This document shows, piece after piece, positions 56,854 to 64,000 of a DNA stretch of 64,000 nt. Numbering within the stretch: the stretch's first letter is position 1; the number at the start of each line of letters is the position of its first letter. The notes under the pieces were generated by a model that saw only the letters and a program-made list of their open reading frames with translations, ran no database searches and had not been told where the DNA came from. This DNA comes from Bifidobacterium saimiriisciurei. GTDB lineage: Bacteria > Actinomycetota > Actinomycetes > Actinomycetales > Bifidobacteriaceae. Where the stretch lies: positions 62,001 to 126,000 of the forward strand of contig NZ_WHZU01000006.1 of the NCBI RefSeq assembly GCF_010667655.1, read 5' to 3'. The position numbers and the translations under genes were made by a program.

Positions 56854-58268
56854 ACATATTCGACCTGCTCAACGTACTGAAAAAGTACCTGCTGCTCGAA
56901 CTCGCCATCCTCGTGGTGGTGACAGGCGGCGTCACCTGGGCCGTGAAATCCGAGACGCCGGTGTACACGGCCAGCACTCAGGTGTTCGTGCGCATGCAGA
57001 CCCAGTCCACCGACCTCGGCTCGGTGAACAACGACTCCCAGGCCCTCCAGCGGCAGATGAGCACCTACACCAGCCTCGTCAAGACCGAATCCGTGCTCGA
57101 ACCCGTCATCGAGAACCTCGGCCTCAACATGACCACCGAGGAGCTCGCCGCCAACGTGGCCGCCGCCGCCAACGGCGACACCACGCTCATGACCATCAGC
57201 GCGAACAGCAGCGACCCCAAGGAGGCCGCGCAGATCGCCAACGAGGTGGCCACGACGCTCAACAACCTCATCGTCAACAACCTCTACACCGATGACGGCG
57301 GCAAGCTCACCACGCCCATCAAGTTCTCCGTGGTGCAGAAGGCCTACGCGCCGAGCACGCCCACCTCGCCGAACGTGAAAAGCGGCGCGTTCAAGGGGGC
57401 GCTCGCCGGATTCGTGCTCGCCGTCATCGTGGCGCTCGCGCTGAACTTCATGGACAAGAAGATCCGCCAGGCCGCCGACATCCAGATGTACATCAAGGCT
57501 CCGGTCATCGGCAACCTGCCGAAGAACCAGCTGCTCGCCGGCAGCGCGCCCGTCATCGTGGCCCAGCCCGCCGGCGCGATTGCCGAGGACATCCGCCGCG
57601 TGGCCGTGAATCTCTCGTTCGTCATCCCCAAGGACATGGCCAAGGGCAATCTCGTGGTCGTCTCCTCCGGCGGCCCCAACGAAGGCAAGAGCACGCTGGC
57701 CGTGAACCTCGCCGCCGCCTACGCGGAGAAGGGCGAGAAGGTGCTGCTCATCGACGCCGACCTGAGGAAGCCGTCCATCGGCCAGTGTCTCGGCATCAGC
57801 GACGCCGTGGGCCTGACGAACCTCGCCACCGGCCAGGTGGGCGCCGACCTGGCCATCCAGCGGTACTGGAAGGAGAACTTCCACGTGCTGCCCGCCGGCA
57901 AGAAGTCGCCGAACCCGAGCCTGCTGCTCGGATCCAAGACCATGCTTGCGCTGCTCGAACAGTTCGCTCACGACTACGACCACGTGATTGTCGACACCTC
58001 GCCGATGGACGTGGCCAACGACGCCGCCATCTTCGCGAAGGAAGGCGCCAAGCTCGTGCTCGTCGTCGGCCAGAACGTGGCCACCAAGAAGTCGCTGCGA
58101 GGCGTGGCCGCCGAACTCGAGATGGTGAACGTGCCGGTGATGGGCGTGGTGGTGAACTACGCCGAAGCCGAGAAGCGCAGCAAGTCCAAGTACTACTACT
58201 ACGCCGACGCCGAAGGCGGCAAGACCGGCGCCGGCAAGGGACGCAGGCGCGGCAAGAACGCGGAGTGA
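56850..58268 (+). CDS. Wzz-type chain-length regulator fused to BY-kinase
   Basis: 472 residues. Two membrane helices (about 17-37 and 175-195) flank an external Wzz region. The cytoplasmic ATPase has Walker A SSGGPNEGKSTLAVN, A' VLLIDADLRKP and B VIVDTSP. The C-terminus carries a Tyr cluster (KYYYYADA), the usual autophosphorylation site. It controls polymer length and export in Wzy systems. GTG 56850 overlaps the previous stop by four bases (GTGA). No cognate PHP or low-weight phosphatase is seen in the window. Confidence 0.94.
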   Translation: MNIFDLLNVLKKYLLLELAILVVVTGGVTWAVKSETPVYTASTQVFVRMQTQSTDLGSVNNDSQALQRQMSTYTSLVKTESVLEPVIENLGLNMTTEELAANVAAAANGDTTLMTISANSSDPKEAAQIANEVATTLNNLIVNNLYTDDGGKLTTPIKFSVVQKAYAPSTPTSPNVKSGAFKGALAGFVLAVIVALALNFMDKKIRQAADIQMYIKAPVIGNLPKNQLLAGSAPVIVAQPAGAIAEDIRRVAVNLSFVIPKDMAKGNLVVVSSGGPNEGKSTLAVNLAAAYAEKGEKVLLIDADLRKPSIGQCLGISDAVGLTNLATGQVGADLAIQRYWKENFHVLPAGKKSPNPSLLLGSKTMLALLEQFAHDYDHVIVDTSPMDVANDAAIFAKEGAKLVLVVGQNVATKKSLRGVAAELEMVNVPVMGVVVNYAEAEKRSKSKYYYYADAEGGKTGAGKGRRRGKNAE

Positions 58269-58348
58269 CGAATCGGGCGGACGCAGGCCCCGGACGGCGA
58301 ATGACCCCGAACGGCAAGCGAGCCCGGACGGCAAGTGAAGAAGGTGGA

Positions 58349-59602
58349 ATGAATACCATGCGGAAGACGAAGGTGGTGATGGTGCTGGAGTCCCAGGGCG
58401 GGACGCGCCGGCACGTCGTCGACCTGATTCGCGGACTCGACGCGGAACGATTCGACGTGACGCTGATCTACGGCACGTCGCGTCTCGACGCCTCGTTCAT
58501 CGAGGACCTGCCCGAACTGCGCCGACATGCCCGGCTGATTCCATGCGACGCGCTCGTACGCAACATCAGCCCCCGACATGAACTGGCCGCACTGCGGCAG
58601 GTGCGCACGGCGATTCGCGAGATCCGCCCCGACGTGGTGCACTGCCACAGCTCCAAGGCCGGCATCATCGGCCGCCTCGCCGCCCGACTCGAACATGTGC
58701 CGCGCGTGTTCTACACCCCGCACGCATACTCGTTCATGGCGCCCGAATTCTCCGGCAAAAAACGCGTGGTGTTCACCGCGCTCGAACGCTGGTTCAGCCG
58801 TAACGCCACCACACTGACGTTCAACGTCTCGACAGGGGAGAAGCGGGCGGCGCTCGCCGCCGGGCTCGACAGGGCCGACAAGTTCCGTGTGATCGTCAAC
58901 GGCGTGCCGGACGTTCCCGTGCCATCGCGTGAGGAGGCCCGTGCGGCCCTGGGATTCGCCGACGAACTCGGCATCCCCGAGGGAGCTCCGGTCGTGGGCG
59001 TGACCGCACGATTGGTCGAACAGAAGGATCCGATGACGTTCGCCCGCATCGCCGCCGAGGTCATCCGTCAGCGGCCCGATGCGCACTTCGTGTATATGGG
59101 CGACGGGCCATTGGAATCCGACGTACGCGAGTACTGGCGGGACTGCGGCGAGGACGTGGCCTCGCACACGCATGTCATCGGATACCGAGCCGATGCCGAC
59201 ATCATGGTCTCCGCGTTCGACGTGTATCTGCTTACGTCGCTGTATGAGGGCATGCCGTACTCGCTTATCGAATCGCTGCGTGCCGGCGTGCCTGCGGTCG
59301 CCACCGATGTGGTCGGCAGCAACGAGGTCGTGCGGCCGGGCGCCGATGGGCGTACGGCGCGGGCCGGGCAGGAGACGCGGAACGGTTTGCTGTTCCCCGT
59401 CGGCGACGTCGAGGCCGGTGTGGCGGCGGTCATGGATGTGCTTGATGATCCGCCGAGCCGCGATGCCGTACGCGAAACATTTCTTAGGAGGTTCCTCGCC
59501 TCGCAGATGGTCCGTGACATTGCGCGGCACTATCGGGGCGAGCTGCTGCCGTCCGAGGCGGAACTGCGTTCGGAAGGCGCGATCAAGGAGGTCCGACGAT
59601 GA
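58349..59602 (+). CDS. GT4 family glycosyltransferase
   Basis: 417 residues, GT-B fold. The N-terminal half has MVLESQGGTRRHVVDLIRGL and VVHCHSSKAGIIGRLAARL. The C-terminal half has VVGVTARLVEQKDPMTFARIA, YMGDGPLESDV and SLYEGMPYSLIESLRAGVPAVATDV. ATG 58349 follows GAAGAAGG; ATG 58358 is a close alternative. The 80 bases upstream contain three near-direct repeats of CCGGACGGCAAGTGA type. Overlaps the fusion gene by four bases. Confidence 0.93.
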   Translation: MNTMRKTKVVMVLESQGGTRRHVVDLIRGLDAERFDVTLIYGTSRLDASFIEDLPELRRHARLIPCDALVRNISPRHELAALRQVRTAIREIRPDVVHCHSSKAGIIGRLAARLEHVPRVFYTPHAYSFMAPEFSGKKRVVFTALERWFSRNATTLTFNVSTGEKRAALAAGLDRADKFRVIVNGVPDVPVPSREEARAALGFADELGIPEGAPVVGVTARLVEQKDPMTFARIAAEVIRQRPDAHFVYMGDGPLESDVREYWRDCGEDVASHTHVIGYRADADIMVSAFDVYLLTSLYEGMPYSLIESLRAGVPAVATDVVGSNEVVRPGADGRTARAGQETRNGLLFPVGDVEAGVAAVMDVLDDPPSRDAVRETFLRRFLASQMVRDIARHYRGELLPSEAELRSEGAIKEVRR

Positions 59603-61362
59603 TACTCATCAAGGCATGGTACCGATTCACCGGATTGATGCTGAAGGCGCTGTATCGCGTCGTATACGGCCGTCATATGCGCTGGGGCAAGGCGTTCCAT
59701 ATGCGCCGTGGATTCCAGGCGACCGTGGAGAACGGCGGCGAGATCGTCATCGGCGACAACGTGTTCTTCAACAACGGCTGCGGCCTGCACGCACGCAAGC
59801 GCATCGAGATCGGCAGCGAGACCATCTTCGGCGAGAACGTGCATGTGTACGACCACAACCATCGGTTTGCCGACCCGACCGTCGCCATCAAGGAGCAGGG
59901 GTATTCCGAGGCGCCGGTGACCATCGGCCGTCATTGCTGGATCGGCAGCAACGTGACGATTCTCAAGGGCTCGACGATCGGCGACAACACCGTCATCGGC
60001 GCCGGCTGCGTGATTTCCGGCGATATCCCCGCCGACTCCGTCGTGCGGATGGATGCAATGTTTCACGTGAAACCAATCCGTCGGGATGGCGAGGCTGCCG
60101 GTTCCGCCAAGGCTCTTCTGATGAGAGGGCGGTCGGCGAAGTCGGCTGGGGGAGAGATCGAATCCCCTGAAGCGTCATCGTTCCCCACCCGCGTGCTGGT
60201 GCTCGACACCGTCATGGACCGCGGCGGCGCCGAGACCATGATGATGAACTACATGCGCCATATGGACCGCAGCAAGGTGACGTACGACTTCCTCGTCAAC
60301 CGCGACTACCGCGCCGCATACGAGGACGAGATCGAGGCCATGGGTGGGCATATCTACCGCATGTGCCCGATGTATCCGCAGTATTTCGGCAAATACAAGC
60401 GTCAGATCCGCGACTTCCTGCGCAAGCATCCCGAATACCGCATCGTGCACTCCAACCTTGAGGAGCGCAGCTATTTCGGCCTGCGCGAGGCCGCGAAGCT
60501 CGACGTTCCCGTGCGCATCGCGCACGCGCACAACCGTCCGGTCGGATTCGACGTGAAGTCGATTTTCCGCGAGTACTTCCGCTTCCGTCTGCCGAAGTAC
60601 GTGACGCATATGTTCGCGTGTGGCGAGGAGGCCGGCGACTGGCTGTTCGGCAAGAAGAACCGTGGTCGCGTGATCCAGCAGCGCAACGCCATCGACACCG
60701 CGCTCTACCGTTACGACCCGGCCGTCGCCGCCGAAGTGCGCGCGGAGGTCGGTACGGGTGAAGGCGCGTTCGTCCTCGGCCATGTGGGCCGCTTCTTCCC
60801 GCAGAAGAACCACGAGTTCCTCATTGACATCTTCGCCGAGGTGCATCGTCAGCGTCCGAACAGCGAGCTGTGGCTGGTCGGCGGCGGCGAGCTCAACGAC
60901 GAACTGAAGAACCGCATCCGTGCCAAAGTGGATGGTCTTGGCCTGCATGACGCCGTGCGTTTCCTCGGGGTGCGTGAGGACGTGAATCGTCTGATGCAGG
61001 GCATGGACGCATTCGTGCTGCCGAGCCTGTTCGAAGGACTGCCCGTCACGATGATCGAGGCGCAGTCAGCCGGCCTGCCGTGCACCATCTCCGACCGTGT
61101 GCCCGCCCAGTGCGACGTGACCGGCAATGTGCAGATCGTGCCGTTGGGCGCCGAGCCTGCCGAATGGGCGAAGCGCATCCTCGCGCAGGCCGATGCACCG
61201 AAGATCGCCGACCGTGCGCAGGGCCCCGAGCTCGTGACGAAGGCCGGATTCGACATCACCGCCAACGCCCAGTGGCTGCAGCAGTTCTATCTCGGGGAGC
61301 TGGCAAAGGCGGAGCGGGCGGCACAGGCGAAGCGTTCCGGGAAGACGGGCGGCCGCGCATGA
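59599..61362 (+). CDS. hexapeptide acyltransferase fused to GT4 glycosyltransferase
   Basis: 587 residues. The N-terminal left-handed beta-helix acyltransferase (about 40-155) has IGDNVFFNNGCGLHA, VHVYDHNHRF and IGRHCWIGSNVTILKGSTIGDNTVIGAGCV. A 40-residue linker (about 157-196) leads to a complete GT4 domain (about 197-575: VLDTVMDRGGAETMMMNYMRH; LGHVGRFFPQKNHEFLIDIF; PSLFEGLPVTMIEAQSAGLPC). The frame is continuous with no stop at the junction, so one protein would acetylate and glycosylate. A recent gene fusion is likely, since these are normally separate genes. Confidence 0.93.
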   Translation: MILIKAWYRFTGLMLKALYRVVYGRHMRWGKAFHMRRGFQATVENGGEIVIGDNVFFNNGCGLHARKRIEIGSETIFGENVHVYDHNHRFADPTVAIKEQGYSEAPVTIGRHCWIGSNVTILKGSTIGDNTVIGAGCVISGDIPADSVVRMDAMFHVKPIRRDGEAAGSAKALLMRGRSAKSAGGEIESPEASSFPTRVLVLDTVMDRGGAETMMMNYMRHMDRSKVTYDFLVNRDYRAAYEDEIEAMGGHIYRMCPMYPQYFGKYKRQIRDFLRKHPEYRIVHSNLEERSYFGLREAAKLDVPVRIAHAHNRPVGFDVKSIFREYFRFRLPKYVTHMFACGEEAGDWLFGKKNRGRVIQQRNAIDTALYRYDPAVAAEVRAEVGTGEGAFVLGHVGRFFPQKNHEFLIDIFAEVHRQRPNSELWLVGGGELNDELKNRIRAKVDGLGLHDAVRFLGVREDVNRLMQGMDAFVLPSLFEGLPVTMIEAQSAGLPCTISDRVPAQCDVTGNVQIVPLGAEPAEWAKRILAQADAPKIADRAQGPELVTKAGFDITANAQWLQQFYLGELAKAERAAQAKRSGKTGGRA

Positions 61363-62570
61363 GCCAACCCCAGTCCTTTACTGCCGGGGGGTCGAATATG
61401 GGTCGCCGACGTCAGCACCCGACGCGCAAGGCCACGCAGCTGGCCCTGCGCCGTCGTGCGGCACGAGACAAGAACATCGTGCTCGCGCTGGTGCCGCTTG
61501 TCGCCATCGTGGCGAAGATCATGGTCGCGTACGTGCTGCCGCCGAAGTATTTCTACGACAACAACCGCATTCTCGGCATGTCCATCGATTCGGCAACCGT
61601 GGACGAGTGGGAGGGCACGTATCGTGTCGCCGCCGACCTGTTCAAGAACCTGAATGTGTTCGGCTTCCAGACCATGCTCGACTGGTCGTTCACGCTCGGC
61701 ATCATCTTCACCATTCTGGTGTTCCTCATGGTCATCCGCGTGGACAGCCCCGACTTCCTCCAATCGATTTTCATTCTCGCGGCGACGGGCCTGCTGAACA
61801 TCTACGTGTTCAACATCGGCAAGGACATCATCCAGTTCGCGTTCTTCTTCGCGGTCTATATCATCCTGATTCTGCCGATCGACAGCTCCATACTGAAGAT
61901 AGGCCTGAGCTGCGCGGTGCTGTATTACGAAAGCACGTTCTTCCGCGAGTATTACGTGCTTATCGCCGCGCTCGTGCTGTTCGTGTTCGTGCTGCTGTCG
62001 GCGTTCCGCCTGAGCAGAGGCGATTTCAATGCACCGACGGTCGCCGCCATCTGCGTGATCTGCTTCCTTGGCATCTACGCGATGATGGTGGTTGCTCAGG
62101 CCGTCATGCCCAGCGAATACCGACAGATGATTGGCCTGCGTGCCGGATATGAGATGGCGTTCGATGGCAGTGCCGACTCGCAGACACTGATTAGGAATTG
62201 GATTCCGGGTGGTAGTCTGCCTATTTTCATGGCGAATTATCTCGTCAATGCGATTCGCATGTTGCTGCCAGTCGAGTTGGTGTTAAGGGGCATGTATTAT
62301 CTGCCGTTCTTCGTTTTCCAGCTGCTCATCACGTTCTATATGGTGCATCTGCTGCGGCGAATCAACAAGGTGCATGATAAATCGCAGTTTCTTGCGCTGT
62401 GTGTGTTCATCGGCTATGTGTTGGCGTCGTTCATCTTTGAACCGGACTTTGGCTCGTGGGTGCGACACGAATCCGCCACGTTCCCAGTGCTGCATCTGCT
62501 GATTCTCAGCAACAACCAGCGATTGCGATTCTTTGCCCCCAAGGACGACGTATTGGAAGGAGCCGTATAA
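61359..62570 (+). CDS. polysaccharide polymerase-like membrane protein (EpsG/Wzy type)
   Basis: 403 residues with about nine to ten membrane helices, a basic N-terminus (RRRQHPTRKATQLALRRRAARDK) and loops with FREYYVL and, at the end, FEPDFGSWVRHESATFPVLHLLIL, a pattern common in actinobacterial polymerase-like proteins. Position inside the operon supports repeat-unit polymerisation. ATG 61359 overlaps the previous stop (ATGA); ATG 61398 is possible. Confidence 0.78.
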   Translation: MSQPQSFTAGGSNMGRRRQHPTRKATQLALRRRAARDKNIVLALVPLVAIVAKIMVAYVLPPKYFYDNNRILGMSIDSATVDEWEGTYRVAADLFKNLNVFGFQTMLDWSFTLGIIFTILVFLMVIRVDSPDFLQSIFILAATGLLNIYVFNIGKDIIQFAFFFAVYIILILPIDSSILKIGLSCAVLYYESTFFREYYVLIAALVLFVFVLLSAFRLSRGDFNAPTVAAICVICFLGIYAMMVVAQAVMPSEYRQMIGLRAGYEMAFDGSADSQTLIRNWIPGGSLPIFMANYLVNAIRMLLPVELVLRGMYYLPFFVFQLLITFYMVHLLRRINKVHDKSQFLALCVFIGYVLASFIFEPDFGSWVRHESATFPVLHLLILSNNQRLRFFAPKDDVLEGAV

Positions 62571-63181
62571 TGACCGATGCCAAACGATTCATCGCCAGCG
62601 ACGCTCGCCGATACGGATGCAACCGCGGCACGCTCTCCCATATGAAACTGCGATTCGCACAGCAGGGGTTTCGCTACACCACCATGCTGCGTAAGGCACA
62701 GACGCATCCTCGTGGTCTGCTGCATTACTGGTACCGTTGGCGACTGCTGAATCTCTCCAAGAAGACGGGATTCCAGATTGGATATGGTGCCAACGTCGGT
62801 CTGGGACTGTTTATCGGCCATCGCGGCACCGTCATCGTCAATGGCAAAGCTACGCTTGGCAGTAACGTGAATCTCAGTCCTGGCGTGGTCATTGGTCAGG
62901 AGAACCGTGGCCGGCGGAAAGGCGTGCCGACGTTGGGCAATCGTGTGTGGGTCGGTTCCAATGCGGTCATCGTCGGCAACATTCATATCGGTAATGACGT
63001 GCTCATCGCTCCGAACGCCTATGTGAACTTCGACGTTCCCGATCACAGCATCGTCGTCGGCAATCCCGCCCGTGTGATCCACCGGGATGATGCGACCGAC
63101 GGATACTGCCACAATCTCGGCGACGAACTCATCCCTGACGACCATTATGCCGTACATTCCATGCAGAAAGGAGACGAGTGA
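62570..63181 (+). CDS. serine acetyltransferase-like hexapeptide O-acetyltransferase
   Basis: 203 residues. The N-terminal helical part is followed by a left-handed beta helix with GTVIVNGKATLGSNVNLSPGVVIGQENRG and GNRVWVGSNAVIVGNIHIGNDVLIAPNAYVNFDVPDHSIVVGNPARVI. It probably acetylates a sugar of the polymer. ATG 62570 overlaps the polymerase stop (TAATG) with GGAAGGAG upstream. Confidence 0.9.
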   Translation: MTDAKRFIASDARRYGCNRGTLSHMKLRFAQQGFRYTTMLRKAQTHPRGLLHYWYRWRLLNLSKKTGFQIGYGANVGLGLFIGHRGTVIVNGKATLGSNVNLSPGVVIGQENRGRRKGVPTLGNRVWVGSNAVIVGNIHIGNDVLIAPNAYVNFDVPDHSIVVGNPARVIHRDDATDGYCHNLGDELIPDDHYAVHSMQKGDE

Positions 63182-64000
63182 TGACCCGCCACATCGCGTT
63201 CTTCTCAGGTGACATCACCCGCTCCGGCGGCACCGAAAACGTCTCCATCATGATTGCCAATGCGCTGGTTGAAGAAACAACGGATTGTATCTCCTTCATC
63301 AGCCTGTTCGAGGAGAATCCTGAGCCGTTCTTCGCCATCGACGGGCGTATCAAACGCCATACGGTGTATCCGACCGTCACCCACGGCATCCAGCATTACT
63401 TCGACACGGTAAAGCGCCTACGCAAGCTGGTCAAGGAACATGATATCGACGTACTCGTCGACATCGATGGCATCCTCGACATGTACTCCCTGCCGTTGAA
63501 GCGCGGGACCGGAGTGAAGGTGATCTCGTGGGAGCACTTCAACTTCAACCAAAACCCCGGCGTGCCCTACCGCAAGCTCACGCGACGGTGGGCTGCGCGT
63601 AAGGCCGATGCCATCGTCACGCTCACCGAAGCGGACAAAAGGCTGTATGAGACCAACCTCAAACCGCGTTGTCCGGTCGTGGCCATTCCCAACCCGATGC
63701 AGGTCATCACGCCGGAGCCGCAGTATGACGCCGAATCCAAGCTCATCATCAGCTCCGGTCGCCTGACCTATCAGAAGGGCTTCGACATGCTTGTGGACGT
63801 GGCGGCCAAGGTGCTGCCGCAGCATCCCGACTGGCGTTGGCTCGTACTCGGTGAAGGCGAGGACCGCGAGATGCTCGAGCGCAAGGCCGCCGGAACCGAC
63901 CACGCCGGCCAGCTGGTTTTCCACGGCCGTGTGGACAACATGGGGGATTACTACCGCAAGGCCGCCATGTTCGTCATGACCTCCCGATTCGAGGGCCTGC
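63181..64000 (+). CDS. GT4 family glycosyltransferase (cut by window end)
   Basis: First 273 codons of a GT-B enzyme. The N-terminus has FFSGDITRSGGTENVSIMIANAL and the beginning of the C-terminal domain has IISSGRLTYQKGFDMLVDVAAKV, VLGEGEDREML and MTSRFEG. It starts in a TGATG overlap with the acetyltransferase gene. The frame is open to the last base of the window, so the 3' part is missing. Confidence 0.9.
   Translation, partial: MTRHIAFFSGDITRSGGTENVSIMIANALVEETTDCISFISLFEENPEPFFAIDGRIKRHTVYPTVTHGIQHYFDTVKRLRKLVKEHDIDVLVDIDGILDMYSLPLKRGTGVKVISWEHFNFNQNPGVPYRKLTRRWAARKADAIVTLTEADKRLYETNLKPRCPVVAIPNPMQVITPEPQYDAESKLIISSGRLTYQKGFDMLVDVAAKVLPQHPDWRWLVLGEGEDREMLERKAAGTDHAGQLVFHGRVDNMGDYYRKAAMFVMTSRFEGL

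Noticed and set aside
57785-58348. Upstream extension of the GT4 gene into the BY-kinase gene
   Set aside because: Arg/Pro/Ala-rich out-of-frame translation; GAAGAAGG and ATG 58349 give the normal GT4 start.

Overview
The window looks like chromosomal DNA of a Bifidobacterium or a close relative. This rests on high-GC core genes (Ffh, an ABC-F ATPase, UDP-glucose dehydrogenase, a dTDP-rhamnose pathway with a fused RmlC-RmlD enzyme), actinobacterial gene styles (DUF4012, Excalibur, GH25 and NlpC/P60 wall proteins, frequent GTG/TTG starts) and CTCCCCTCA-type intergenic repeats. The species cannot be fixed from the sequence alone.

Layout. 1-9.4 kb is a flank of ordinary or mildly accessory genes: a DJ-1/PfpI protein, an unknown protein, an AlbA_2-type predicted regulator with an elaborate operator, an azlCD-phzF operon divergent from its LysR regulator, tRNA-Ser(GGA), and an odd PfkB kinase. 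From 9.5 to 45 kb lies a large surface-polysaccharide region. It holds ugd, rmlB, rmlCD and rmlA scattered between lower-GC accessory genes: two membrane-anchored GT2 enzymes, three large multi-membrane GT-C-like proteins (YfhO, DUF2142 and DUF6020 types), a Wzx flippase, an epimerase and a GT4. An operon at 31.8-41.7 kb encodes a triple-domain GT2, an RgpF-like protein, a Wzm/Wzt ABC exporter, a pyruvyltransferase-like protein and the DUF6020-type protein. Interspersed are secreted proteins that share one C-terminal repeat (DUF5648-like): a GH25 lysozyme, an Excalibur protein, a subtilase, a Ser/Asn-rich surface protein and an orphan fragment.

45-53 kb is another stretch of stable genes: a GT2, a PP2C-like phosphatase, a membrane EEP hydrolase, ffh and a Uup-like ABC-F. 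From 53.2 kb to the end of the window is a second, tightly overlapping exopolysaccharide operon: polyprenyl sugar-phosphate transferase, DUF4012 protein, Wzz/BY-kinase, GT4, an acyltransferase-GT4 fusion, a polymerase-like membrane protein, a hexapeptide acetyltransferase and a GT4 cut by the window edge.

How it may work together (inference). The first locus would make a rhamnose-containing glycan exported by Wzm/Wzt, with side groups added outside the membrane by the GT2, flippase and GT-C proteins. The DUF5648 proteins would be secreted into or onto that envelope. The second locus would make a Wzx/Wzy-type exopolysaccharide. Non-coding highlights are 52-bp, 43-bp and 21-bp repeat arrays, a 16-bp-arm operator, paired long hairpins and a possible leader-peptide attenuator.
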